This document shows, one piece after another, positions 1 through 5,908 of a stretch of 6,367 nucleotides of DNA (position 1 is its first letter; each line of letters starts with the position of its first letter). Location: NCBI GenBank assembly GCA_900757285.1, contig CAAENI010000098.1, positions 1 through 6,367 of the forward strand, read 5' to 3'. The stretch is from an uncultured Collinsella sp. (GTDB taxonomy: Bacteria > Actinomycetota > Coriobacteriia > Coriobacteriales > Coriobacteriaceae). A program made the position numbers and the translations under genes. The notes under the pieces were generated by a model. That model saw nothing but the letters and a program-made list of their open reading frames with translations, did not search any database and was not told the origin of the DNA.

Positions 1-3
1 TCA

Positions 4-78
4 TGGAGCCAGTGACAGGAATCGAACCTGCAACCCACTGATTACAAATCAGTTGCGCTACCGTTGCGCCACACTGGC
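4..78 (-). tRNA. tRNA-Thr (anticodon UGU), CCA encoded
   Basis: Read on the minus strand this folds into a complete cloverleaf. The acceptor stem GCCAGTG pairs with CACTGGC (72-78 with 8-14). The D-arm is GCGC/GCGC with loop AACGGTA. The anticodon stem ACTGA/TCAGT carries loop TTTGTAA, whose centre TGT reads Thr ACA codons and, by wobble, others in the box. The T-arm is GCAGG/CCTGT with loop TTCGATT. Discriminator U is followed by a genomically encoded CCA (4-6). Position 9 is G rather than the commoner A, which is tolerated. All stems pair without mismatch except one G-U in the T-stem, so the gene looks functional. A promoter-like sequence lies upstream at 109-137. The anticodon arm sequence recurs in degraded form at 231-277. 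Confidence 0.97.
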
Positions 79-108
79 ACACTTGGCGCTTTCGCGCGAA
101 GCCTGTTA

Positions 109-137
109 AGGATAAAGGAATTGAAGACGGGGCGCAA
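109..137 (-). promoter_or_regulatory. Candidate sigma-70-type promoter of tRNA-Thr
   Basis: On the minus strand a -35-like TTGCGC (132-137) and a -10-like TATCCT (109-114) are separated by exactly 17 bases. This places a start near 102, about 24 bases before the mature tRNA 5' end. The bases after the -10 (AACAGGC) become GC-rich, which is common for stable-RNA promoters under stringent control. The -35 matches TTGACA only in its first three bases, so the call rests on spacing and position. Confidence 0.4.
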
Positions 138-162
138 CAGGCCCTTCGACCGACCACATCTC

Positions 163-228
163 AAAACTATTCGCCAGAACGAATAGTTTTATCCGTTCGC
201 CAAAACCAAAAACTATTCGTTTTGGCGA
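163..228. repeat. Nested AT-rich inverted repeats between tRNA-Thr and rae1
   Basis: Three overlapping inverted repeats are packed into 66 bases. First, AAAACTATTCG (163-173) pairs perfectly with CGAATAGTTTT (180-190) around a 6-base loop. Second, 172-190 is the reverse complement of 209-227 with one mismatch in 19, separated by 18 bases. Third, TCGCCAAAAC (197-206) pairs perfectly with GTTTTGGCGA (219-228) around 12 bases. The second excludes both the first and the third. The motif AAAACTATTCG occurs twice directly and once inverted. The segment is much more AT-rich than its surroundings. It could act as a weak transcription stop for rae1 because the first stem ends in TTTT on both strands, or it could be a repeat or recombination site. 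No function is assigned. Confidence 0.75.
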
Positions 229-230
229 CG

Positions 231-277
231 GCAACCCACAGTCCATTGATTACAAATCAACGGGCCGGCCAATTGGG
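231..277 (-). pseudogene. Truncated tRNA-Thr-like fragment (anticodon arm intact)
   Basis: The minus strand contains an anticodon arm GTTGA-TTTGTAA-TCAAT (245-261) that pairs fully with one G-U and has the same 7-base loop as the tRNA-Thr at 4-78; a 13-base run (247-259) is identical to 39-51. Upstream, CCCAATTGGC resembles a D-arm. Downstream, CTGTGGGTT resembles a variable loop and the 5' half of a T-stem. The similarity then stops where the T-loop should begin, and no T-stem 3' half or matching acceptor stem can be found. The fragment cannot make a working tRNA. Origin from a duplicated or recombined tRNA-Thr gene is likely; chance similarity is the alternative. Confidence 0.5.
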
Positions 278-301
278 AAACGGGTCTCTATGGATAATCC
301 C

Positions 302-979
302 CTACCGTCCGCGCAGGGCCTTAAGCTTGGCCAGGGCATCGGGACTCAGGCGGCTGCCCAGAGTCATCTTGATCTGCGGGGCCTCCTCGGCCTCGTGAAC
401 GTCGTTATCAATCTGTTTGATCTCGTCCACCAGCATACGGCTCGAGATGCGCGTGACGCCCTTCCCCATGACGACAGCCTGGATCGTGCCGTCACTCGAT
501 ACCACGGAGCACGCGCGGCCTTCCTCGCGTGCCTCGATGCAGAGCTTCTGCACCACGGTATCGGCAGAGACGCCCGTCGGCGAGAACTCGATGCGCACGC
601 CGCGGGCCGGTAGGTTGGGGCGCTCGTTGGAGATGTTGCCCGCGCCGTCGAACACGATCACGGCCTCGTAACGGCCCTGGGCAAACGCCGCGACATCGTT
701 GATAAGCGCAGTACGAGCCATATCGTGGACGTCGCTGGAATATGGATCGTCGGAATGGTCGTAGACGAGCTTTTCGTAGCGCGGCGTGCAGTGAATCACG
801 TTGTAGCCGTCGACCACCAGCAGCTCGGGCTTATTGGAGTGCACCGTCGAGACCGGATCGGCGATAGCCTGCGCAAACGCATTGCCGCCCACGCCATAGG
901 TCGCGGCCGAAACAATTGGCTTGGCCGAGCCCTCGCCAAAGCGCTTGGCCTTGGACTTGGCGCGGTTCTTCTTGGACAT
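302..979 (-). CDS. rae1: YacP/Rae1-like NYN-domain ribosome-associated mRNA endonuclease
   Basis: The 225-residue protein is a member of the YacP (DUF901, NYN/PIN-like) family. Its Bacillus subtilis relative Rae1 cuts mRNA in the ribosomal A site. Acidic residues expected of the PIN-like metal centre are visible: D57 in LVVDGYNVIH, D111 in VIVFDGAGN, D140 in VSADTVVQKL and D163 in VVSSDGTIQ. The nuclease domain spans about residues 52-195. A basic N-terminal extension of about 50 residues (MSKKNRAKSKAKRF...) precedes it and is absent from the roughly 170-residue Bacillus protein; it may aid ribosome or RNA binding (inference). The ATG start has GGAGGAG six bases upstream, embedded in the last codons of rlmB. 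The rlmB stop is only 3 bases away, so translation is probably coupled. The rlmB-rae1 order is the same as in Bacillus. The family is clear; A-site cleavage is inferred by homology. Confidence 0.87.
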   Translation of the reverse strand: MSKKNRAKSKAKRFGEGSAKPIVSAATYGVGGNAFAQAIADPVSTVHSNKPELLVVDGYNVIHCTPRYEKLVYDHSDDPYSSDVHDMARTALINDVAAFAQGRYEAVIVFDGAGNISNERPNLPARGVRIEFSPTGVSADTVVQKLCIEAREEGRACSVVSSDGTIQAVVMGKGVTRISSRMLVDEIKQIDNDVHEAEEAPQIKMTLGSRLSPDALAKLKALRGR

Positions 980-982
980 GCG

Positions 983-1903
983 CTACTCCTCCCCCATGAG
1001 CTCGCCGGCATTGCGGCGCAGCCACTCAAAGCACAGCGCGGTGGTCGCCTGGGCCACATTGAGACTCTCGGTCATGCCGCGCTGGGGAAGCTTGGTCAAA
1101 AAGTCGCATTTCTCGAGCACCAGGCGCGAGATGCCGTCGCCCTCGGAGCCCATGACGAGCGCAACGCGGCCCTCGAAGGGAGCATCCCAGCAGCTGCCCT
1201 CGGCGTGCTCGGAAGCACCGCCCACCCAAAAGCCGGCGGCCTTGAGGTCGTCAAGCGCTCGGGCGATATTGGGAACCTGCGCGATGGGCAGGTGCATGAC
1301 GGCACCAGCAGAGGTTTTGTAGCTGCCCACGGTCACACCGGCGGCGCGCTTGTTGGCAATGATGACGCCCGCTGCGCCCACGACCTCGGCAGAGCGCACG
1401 ATCGCACCAAAATTGCCATCGTCGGTCACATGGTCGAGCACGACGACGAGCGCCGGTCCTTCACCCGCGCGATCGAGAATATCGGCGACATCGGCATAGG
1501 GGAAATTGCCCACCTCGAGCGCAATGCCCTGGTGAGCGCCATGGCTCGACAGCGCATCGAGCTGCGCGCGCGGCACATACTTAATGCGGACACCCGCGGC
1601 GTTGAGGTCGTCGACCAGGCGCGACAAGGCGGCATCGCGCTCCCCGCCCTCGGCGATGAGCGCGCACTTGACGGGAAAGCCGGTACGCAGTGCCTCGGCG
1701 GCAGCACGACGACCTTCGATAAACTCGCCCTTGGGAACCTGAACGTTGTCGCGGTTGCGATCTCGCTGCGAACGCGCAGCCTGGGCTTGGGAGCGCTCGC
1801 GCTGGCCCTTGGGAGTGGCAGCGCGGTCGTTGCGGCGAATCGGACGCGAGCCAGAAGCAGCCTGCTTGCCTCCACGCGGTGCACGTTTGCGATTGTCGGC
1901 CAT
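983..1903 (-). CDS. rlmB: TrmH/RlmB-type 23S rRNA (guanosine-2'-O)-methyltransferase
   Basis: The 306-residue SpoU-family methyltransferase probably 2'-O-methylates a guanosine in 23S rRNA (G2251 in Escherichia coli) using S-adenosylmethionine. A lysine/arginine/glutamine-rich, probably disordered tail covers residues 1-57. The small substrate-binding domain follows (about 59-131, with HGAHQGIAL at 121-129), then the knotted SpoU domain. Motif 1 is DDGNFGAIVRSAE with N164 and R170. Motif 2 is VMGSEGDGIS with E254. Motif 3 is ESLNVAQATTAL (279-290). The ATG at 1901-1903 is chosen because a perfect AGGAGG lies 7 bases upstream; an in-frame ATG 21 bases further out (1922-1924) would place that ribosome site inside the gene. 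The neighbouring rae1 supports the RlmB assignment over a tRNA-specific TrmH, though the exact target base cannot be read from sequence. Confidence 0.93.
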   Translation of the reverse strand: MADNRKRAPRGGKQAASGSRPIRRNDRAATPKGQRERSQAQAARSQRDRNRDNVQVPKGEFIEGRRAAAEALRTGFPVKCALIAEGGERDAALSRLVDDLNAAGVRIKYVPRAQLDALSSHGAHQGIALEVGNFPYADVADILDRAGEGPALVVVLDHVTDDGNFGAIVRSAEVVGAAGVIIANKRAAGVTVGSYKTSAGAVMHLPIAQVPNIARALDDLKAAGFWVGGASEHAEGSCWDAPFEGRVALVMGSEGDGISRLVLEKCDFLTKLPQRGMTESLNVAQATTALCFEWLRRNAGELMGEE

Positions 1904-1910
1904 AAAACGA

Positions 1911-1916
1911 CCTCCT
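1911..1916 (-). promoter_or_regulatory. Strong ribosome binding site deciding the rlmB start
   Basis: The minus strand reads AGGAGG followed by TCGTTTT and ATG, a full Shine-Dalgarno match at ideal spacing. It fixes the rlmB start at 1903 rather than 1924. Its exact complement CCTCCT occurs in the same transcript at 1981-1986, inside the first palindromic unit, so the site could be masked by RNA pairing. Confidence 0.85.
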
Positions 1917-1945
1917 AAATACAACTATCAAACGAAACAAATAGA

Positions 1946-2048
1946 CCGACCGTCCGAGGTGCGGCAGATTGCCTTGAAAGAGGAGGGCATAGACCTTGAG
2001 GTCATGCCCGACGATTGAAAGGCAAGGTGCCGTGGCTCGGGCGGTCGG
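1946..2048. repeat. Palindromic repeat unit A (cysS-rlmB intergenic)
   Basis: This imperfect palindrome of 103 bases has an outer stem pairing 1946-1958 with 2036-2048 (13 pairs, one G-T). A second stem pairs CGGCA (1962-1966) with TGCCG (2028-2032). A third pairs TTGCCTT (1969-1975) with AAGGCAA (2019-2025). At the tip GGGCAT-A-GACC (1985-1995) pairs with GGTC-ATGCCC (2000-2009) around loop TTGA, leaving one bulged A. No T-tract follows, so it does not look like a standard terminator. It shares its core with unit B, two bases away. It holds no convincing gene on either strand. It sits in the leader of rlmB and could influence transcript stability or processing. Confidence 0.8.
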
Positions 2049-2050
2049 CA

Positions 2051-2152
2051 CGGGTTTTCCAAGTGTCCGAGATGGCCGTGAAAGAGGAGCGACACGTACT
2101 TGAGTACGCGAGCGACGGTTTGAACGGCAAGGTCGGGTGCTTGGAAAACCCG
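2051..2152. repeat. Palindromic repeat unit B (cysS-rlmB intergenic)
   Basis: This 102-base palindrome is bounded by a perfect 13-base inverted repeat, CGGGTTTTCCAAG (2051-2063) and its complement (2140-2152). Pairing continues inward through 2064-2070/2133-2139 (with three G-T pairs on the plus strand) and GCCGT/ACGGC (2075-2079/2124-2128). The tip hairpin is CGTAC-TTGA-GTACG (2095-2108). It contains the same GAAAGAGGAG tract and the same distal GCGACG...GGCAAGGT segments as unit A, so the two are diverged copies of one element. It begins 7 bases after the cysS stop codon and lacks a U-tract in either direction. Confidence 0.8.
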
Positions 2153-2158
2153 CAGGGA

Positions 2159-3625
2159 TTAGAGAGACTTGATACGAGTGCCGGCGGCAGTGTCCTCGAT
2201 CGTCAGGCCTAGGTCCTTGAGCTGGTCGCGGATGGCGTCGGCCAGATCCCAGTTCTTGGCGGCACGGGCCTCGGCGCGGGCCTCGAGAATCTTGGCAGCG
2301 GCCTCATCTACGTCGTCACCAGTGTAGGCAACCAAACCGGCGGCAACGCCCAGCAGGCCCAGCGGCAACTCGACCTTGGGCTCGGGAAGCTCGACGCCAA
2401 ACGTATCGAGCAGCTCGACCAGCGTATCGGCGGCAGCCAGGGCTGCGGCCTTGTCGGCAGCATCGCCCGCCTGCTCCAGGTACTGGTTGCACTCGGTCAC
2501 AAAGCCAAAGACGGCACCCATGGCACCGGCGGTGTTAAAGTCGTCGTCCATGCACTCCTTAAAGGTGGCACGGGTCTCGGCGGCCTTGGCGGCAAACGCC
2601 TCGGCGGCAGCCGCATCGGCATCGGCCGTCGCATGGTTCGCAGTCCAACGCAGGTTCTCGACCGTACCGGCAATGCGTGTGAGCGAGTTCTCGGCACCAT
2701 CCAGACGCTCCCAGGAGAAGTCAAGCGGCGAGCGATAGCTCGTCTGCAGCATCAGCAGGCGCAGGGCGGCAGCGGAGTGCTGCTCGAGGACCTCGGCCAG
2801 CGTAAAGAAGTTGCCGAGCGACTTGGACATCTTCTCGCCGTCTACCAGCAGCATGCCCGCGTGCATCCAGGTGTTGGAGAAGCCCTGGTGCCAGGCGCAG
2901 GTGGCCTGGGCGCACTCGTTCTCGTGATGCGGGAAGGCAAGGTCGGAGCCGCCGCCGTGGATGTCGATCGGGGTGCCCAGGTAGCGATGCACCATGGCGG
3001 CGCACTCGGTGTGCCAACCGGGACGGCCTTCGCCCCAGGGGCTCGGCCAGCTGGGTTCGCCGGGCTTAGCGGCCTTCCACAGGGCAAAGTCGAGCGGGTC
3101 GTTCTTGTCCTCGTTCTCCTCGATGCGCGCGCCAACCATAAGGTCGTCGATGTTGCGGCCCGAGACCTGACCATAGCTGGGATCACTGCGCACGGCAAAG
3201 TACACATCGCCGTTATCGGCAGCATAGGCATGGCCCTGCTCGATAAGCGTCTTGATCATGGCGATCATGGGGCCGATCTCCTTGGTTGCGCGGGGGCGCA
3301 CATCGGGATCGAGCACGTTGGCGGCGCGCATGACGCCGATGAACTTGTCGGAGAACTCCGTCGCGACCTCGGCAGCCGTACGGCCTTGCTCGTTGGCGCG
3401 CTTGATGATCTTGTCATCGACATCGGTGAGGTTCTGGGCGAACGTGACCTCGTAGCCGCTCGCGATGAGCCAACGGCGGATCACATCAAAGCTGATGAAC
3501 GTGCGGGCATTGCCGATGTGGATGTTGTCGTAGACCGTGGGGCCGCACACGTACATGCGGACCTTGCCGGACTCGATGGGCTGGAACTCTTCCTTTTTAT
3601 GGGTAGCGCTGTTGTAGATACGCAT
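2159..3625 (-). CDS. cysS: Cysteine--tRNA ligase
   Basis: This 488-residue class I aminoacyl-tRNA synthetase charges tRNA-Cys with cysteine in the cytoplasm using ATP. The HIGH-type signature is HIGNARTF (36-43), a variant common in this enzyme. KMSKS is at 265-269 (GEKMSKSLGNFF). The zinc ligands that discriminate cysteine are in place: C27 (YVCGPTVYD), C208 (WHTECAAM), H233 and E237 (FPHHENE). The helical anticodon-binding region and an Ala-rich C-terminal segment (about 330-460) follow, ending in the typical NWDLADAIRDQLKDLGL element (458-473). Length matches the family (about 460-490). The ATG at 3623-3625 has AAGGAG formed by the last codons of ispF, and the ispF stop is 3 bases upstream, indicating translational coupling. 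No T-box is visible ahead of it, unlike many Bacillota cysS genes. Confidence 0.98.
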   Translation of the reverse strand: MRIYNSATHKKEEFQPIESGKVRMYVCGPTVYDNIHIGNARTFISFDVIRRWLIASGYEVTFAQNLTDVDDKIIKRANEQGRTAAEVATEFSDKFIGVMRAANVLDPDVRPRATKEIGPMIAMIKTLIEQGHAYAADNGDVYFAVRSDPSYGQVSGRNIDDLMVGARIEENEDKNDPLDFALWKAAKPGEPSWPSPWGEGRPGWHTECAAMVHRYLGTPIDIHGGGSDLAFPHHENECAQATCAWHQGFSNTWMHAGMLLVDGEKMSKSLGNFFTLAEVLEQHSAAALRLLMLQTSYRSPLDFSWERLDGAENSLTRIAGTVENLRWTANHATADADAAAAEAFAAKAAETRATFKECMDDDFNTAGAMGAVFGFVTECNQYLEQAGDAADKAAALAAADTLVELLDTFGVELPEPKVELPLGLLGVAAGLVAYTGDDVDEAAAKILEARAEARAAKNWDLADAIRDQLKDLGLTIEDTAAGTRIKSL

Positions 3626-3628
3626 TCG

Positions 3629-4123
3629 TTACTCCTTAACGGTTTTCTGTAGCAGGCAGACGGCCCAGGCACCGATTCCCTCGCCCTGGCCTTCCCAACC
3701 GAGCTTTTCGGTCGTAGTGGCGGCGACGCCCACGTTTTCGACGTCGACGCCCAGGGCATGGGCAAGGTTGGCGCGCATGGCATCGCGGTGCGGAGTGATC
3801 TTGGGTTGCTGACAGGCAATGGTGCAATCGGCATCGACAAACTCAAAGCCCAGCTCGCGCGCATAGTCCATCACGCGGGCGAGCAGCACCATCGAATCGG
3901 CACCCTCGTAGGCGGGATCGGTGTCGGGGAATAGCTTGCCGATATCTCCCCCGCGGCAGGCGCCCAGAATGGCGTCGGCCAAGGCGTGCGCGAGCACATC
4001 GGCATCCGAGTGGCCCAGCAGGCCGCGCTCGTAGGGAATGTCGACACCGCCGATGATACATCGACGCCCCTCCACCAGACGGTGAACGTCGTAGCCATGG
4101 CCAATGCGCAGGTTACTGAACAT
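3629..4123 (-). CDS. ispF: 2-C-methyl-D-erythritol 2,4-cyclodiphosphate synthase
   Basis: The 164-residue enzyme makes the cyclic diphosphate intermediate of the non-mevalonate (MEP) isoprenoid pathway, releasing CMP from the IspE product. The zinc ligands are D12 and H14 in GHGYDVHRL and H46 in LAHALADA, a constant offset of 4 from Escherichia coli D8/H10/H42. LLGHSDADV (36-44), FPDTDP (65-70) and the C-terminal TTTEKLGWEGQGEGI (136-150) are all present, so the trimer active site looks complete. The ATG at 4121-4123 is preferred: the protein then starts MFSNLRIGHGYDVH as usual, with an AGAGGA ribosome site 8 bases upstream. An in-frame ATG at 4156 would add 11 non-conserved residues. The start lies inside the last codons of ispD (11-base overlap). 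IspD supplies the pathway step two before IspF. Confidence 0.97.
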   Translation of the reverse strand: MFSNLRIGHGYDVHRLVEGRRCIIGGVDIPYERGLLGHSDADVLAHALADAILGACRGGDIGKLFPDTDPAYEGADSMVLLARVMDYARELGFEFVDADCTIACQQPKITPHRDAMRANLAHALGVDVENVGVAATTTEKLGWEGQGEGIGAWAVCLLQKTVKE

Positions 4124-4841
4124 GGGGAAGGTCCTCTCCCTCGGCCATGCGGCCAAGCAGAATCGCGGTTACGGGACGCAGGTCCTCGGGTACCGTCACC
4201 TTAAGGTTATCGCGCGGGCTCTGGACACAGCGGACGCGCCCACCCATGCGCTCGACCAGTGACGAATCGTCCGTGCCGATAAAGCCCTCGGCAATCGCCG
4301 CGGCATGGGCGCGCTTCATGGCGTCGACACTAAAAATCTGCGGCGTCTGCGCGGCCCAGTACAGCTCGCGCGGCGGCGTCTCGACGATGTTGTCGCCATC
4401 GACGATTTTGAGTGTGTCGATGGCAGGCTGGCCGCACACGACACCGTCGAGGGCACGGTCGCTCACGAGCACGTCGATAGCGTGGTCGATAGCCTCGGTC
4501 GTAATGAGCGGACGGGCGCCATCGTGGATGGCGACATATTCGAAACCCGCCGGCACCGCGTGCACGCCGGCGCGGGTGGAATCCTGGCGGGTCTCGCCGG
4601 CATCGGCAAAACTGATGGGCGTGTCATAGTCAAACGGGTCGATGGCCAGGCGGCGCATCTCGGCACGGCGCTCGGCAGGGCACACCACCACGATGTGGCC
4701 GACCTTATTGCTACGGTCAAATGCGCGGATGGACCAGCTCATAAGCGGACGGCCCGCTACATTGACGAGCTGCTTACCACCGGGGTTACCAAAGCGCTGG
4801 CCGCTGCCACCGGCAACGACCACGGCGCATACGGGCGCCAT
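4113..4841 (-). CDS. ispD: 2-C-methyl-D-erythritol 4-phosphate cytidylyltransferase
   Basis: The 242-residue protein transfers CMP from CTP to 2-C-methyl-D-erythritol 4-phosphate, the third step of the MEP pathway. The N-terminal nucleotide-binding loop is VVVAGGSGQRFG (7-18) with K23 in GGKQ. TRQDSTRAGV (84-93), the metal/substrate loop VAIHDGARP (103-111), DTLK (142-145), TPQIF (166-170), TDDSSLVE (190-197) and DNLKVTVPEDL (211-221, with the catalytic-type K214) follow in the expected order. Length is normal. The ATG at 4839-4841 overlaps the disA stop by one base (TAATG) and an AGGGG ribosome site lies about 8-9 bases upstream. The reading frame stays open upstream, but that part lies within disA in another frame and has no IspD homology. 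The gene is fully within the disA-ispF transcription unit. Confidence 0.97.
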   Translation of the reverse strand: MAPVCAVVVAGGSGQRFGNPGGKQLVNVAGRPLMSWSIRAFDRSNKVGHIVVVCPAERRAEMRRLAIDPFDYDTPISFADAGETRQDSTRAGVHAVPAGFEYVAIHDGARPLITTEAIDHAIDVLVSDRALDGVVCGQPAIDTLKIVDGDNIVETPPRELYWAAQTPQIFSVDAMKRAHAAAIAEGFIGTDDSSLVERMGGRVRCVQSPRDNLKVTVPEDLRPVTAILLGRMAEGEDLPHVQ

Positions 4842-5908
4842 TATGCGTTCCCCTGTTTGGTGCCCTTCATGCGGTACAGGGAGTCCGCAAGAATGGCAGG
4901 GTTGTTGACGCCAAAGTCGCCCAGGCGCTCCGGATCTTCGCTGATGTCGTCCATGAGCTCCTGCAGCGAGCCGTACTCGTCGACGATCTTCTCGGCCACG
5001 CCGTCGCGCACGACGGACACGCGCGAAAGCGTGCGCAGGCCCAGCGGTGTCATGACGGAGTCCTCGTCCAGGTCGTCGTAACCCAGAACCGCCGCCACAT
5101 GCTGCGGGTCGGACAAGTCCTTGGGCGTCATACGGCTCAGGTTGGCGCGGATCTTTTCGGCATTGGCCTCGGAGGAATCGCTCGCATAGTCGCGAATCAT
5201 CAGGTCGTACTCGGTATCCATGCTGGAGCCGGCGAGCTGCTCGAGCTGCATCTGCACGAGCTTGCCCTGGTTGCCCAGCTTGACAATGCAATCCTTAAGT
5301 TCGGTCTTTGCCTGCTGCATGATCTCGAAGCTCGAGAAAATCCCGGTGATATCGGCGAGCGTAACGTAGTCGTCGAGCTCGAGGGCCGTCAGGCGCAGCA
5401 GGGAGCGGTCGAGCGACTGACGGGTAGTCTGGAGCGTGGCGACGAGCTGGTTGACCGAGCTCATGATGGTGGTGACAGGCTGGATCTCGTAGCTCTTACC
5501 GTGGACGTACACGTTGACGACGGCACGACGAGCCGAAACCGAGATCACGATGGCGTCGGTGAGCACCGACATGCGAGCGGCAGTACGGTGACGCATGCCC
5601 GTTTCACTCGTGGCGAGCGAGGGATCGGGATTGAGGTGGAAGTTGGCGCGCAGGATCTGGGTGAGGTCGCCATCGATGACGATGGCACCGTCCATCTTGG
5701 AAAGCTCGAACAGGCGGTTCGAGGTAAACGAAATGTTGAGCGGGAAGCCGTCGTTACCGGCAGCGAGTACGTTTTCGGTGTCGCCGACGCAGATAAGGGC
5801 ACCCAGGTGACCAGCAATGATCATGTCGAGGGCGGTGCGGATCGGCTGGCCGGGGGCAGTCAGGCGAATAGCCTGTTCCATACGCTTTTGCAGCTCGTTC
5901 TTATCCAA
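4841..5908 (-). CDS. disA: Diadenylate cyclase DisA (DNA integrity scanning, c-di-AMP synthase)
   Basis: The 355-residue protein condenses two ATP into the second messenger cyclic di-AMP. In Bacillus it scans DNA as an octamer and slows synthesis at branched DNA. The diadenylate cyclase domain (about 1-140) has the DGA motif at 73-75 (KMDGAIVID) and the RHR motif at 106-108 (GMRHRTAARMS). A helical spine (about 147-285) leads to a C-terminal helix-hairpin-helix region (about 288-346). Length matches Thermotoga and Bacillus DisA. The start is TTG (5906-5908): GGGAG lies 7 bases upstream and there is no in-frame ATG; a nearby ATG at 5911-5913 is out of frame. The second HhH hairpin, usually rich in GxG, reads LGDFGVNNPAILADSL and looks degenerate. 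disA heads the six-gene block and diverges from mntP, so its promoter must lie between 5909 and about 6070; no convincing pair of boxes stood out there. Confidence 0.97.
   Translation of the reverse strand: MDKNELQKRMEQAIRLTAPGQPIRTALDMIIAGHLGALICVGDTENVLAAGNDGFPLNISFTSNRLFELSKMDGAIVIDGDLTQILRANFHLNPDPSLATSETGMRHRTAARMSVLTDAIVISVSARRAVVNVYVHGKSYEIQPVTTIMSSVNQLVATLQTTRQSLDRSLLRLTALELDDYVTLADITGIFSSFEIMQQAKTELKDCIVKLGNQGKLVQMQLEQLAGSSMDTEYDLMIRDYASDSSEANAEKIRANLSRMTPKDLSDPQHVAAVLGYDDLDEDSVMTPLGLRTLSRVSVVRDGVAEKIVDEYGSLQELMDDISEDPERLGDFGVNNPAILADSLYRMKGTKQGNA

Noticed and set aside
231..277. A second functional tRNA-Thr gene
   Set aside because: Only the anticodon arm and parts of its flanks can be formed; the T-arm and acceptor stem are missing.
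725..1918. Long plus-strand open frame of 397 codons opposite rlmB and rae1
   Set aside because: It mirrors two well-supported minus-strand genes, has no family motifs or ribosome site, and is explained by high GC content leaving antisense frames open.
2015..2212. Small plus-strand frame through palindrome B, with a similar peptide register in unit A (ALKEEG.. / AVKEER..)
   Set aside because: The peptide similarity follows from the DNA repeat itself. The start lacks a ribosome site, unit A's frame is interrupted soon after, and the frame runs into the antisense of cysS.
2633..3652. Plus-strand open frame of 339 codons opposite cysS
   Set aside because: Antisense shadow of a certain cysS gene; composition is low-complexity and no recognisable domain is present.
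4842..5291. Upstream extension of the ispD frame into disA, suggesting a fusion
   Set aside because: The upstream residues are disA read in another frame and match nothing in IspD; the ATG at 4841 with TAATG coupling is the natural start.
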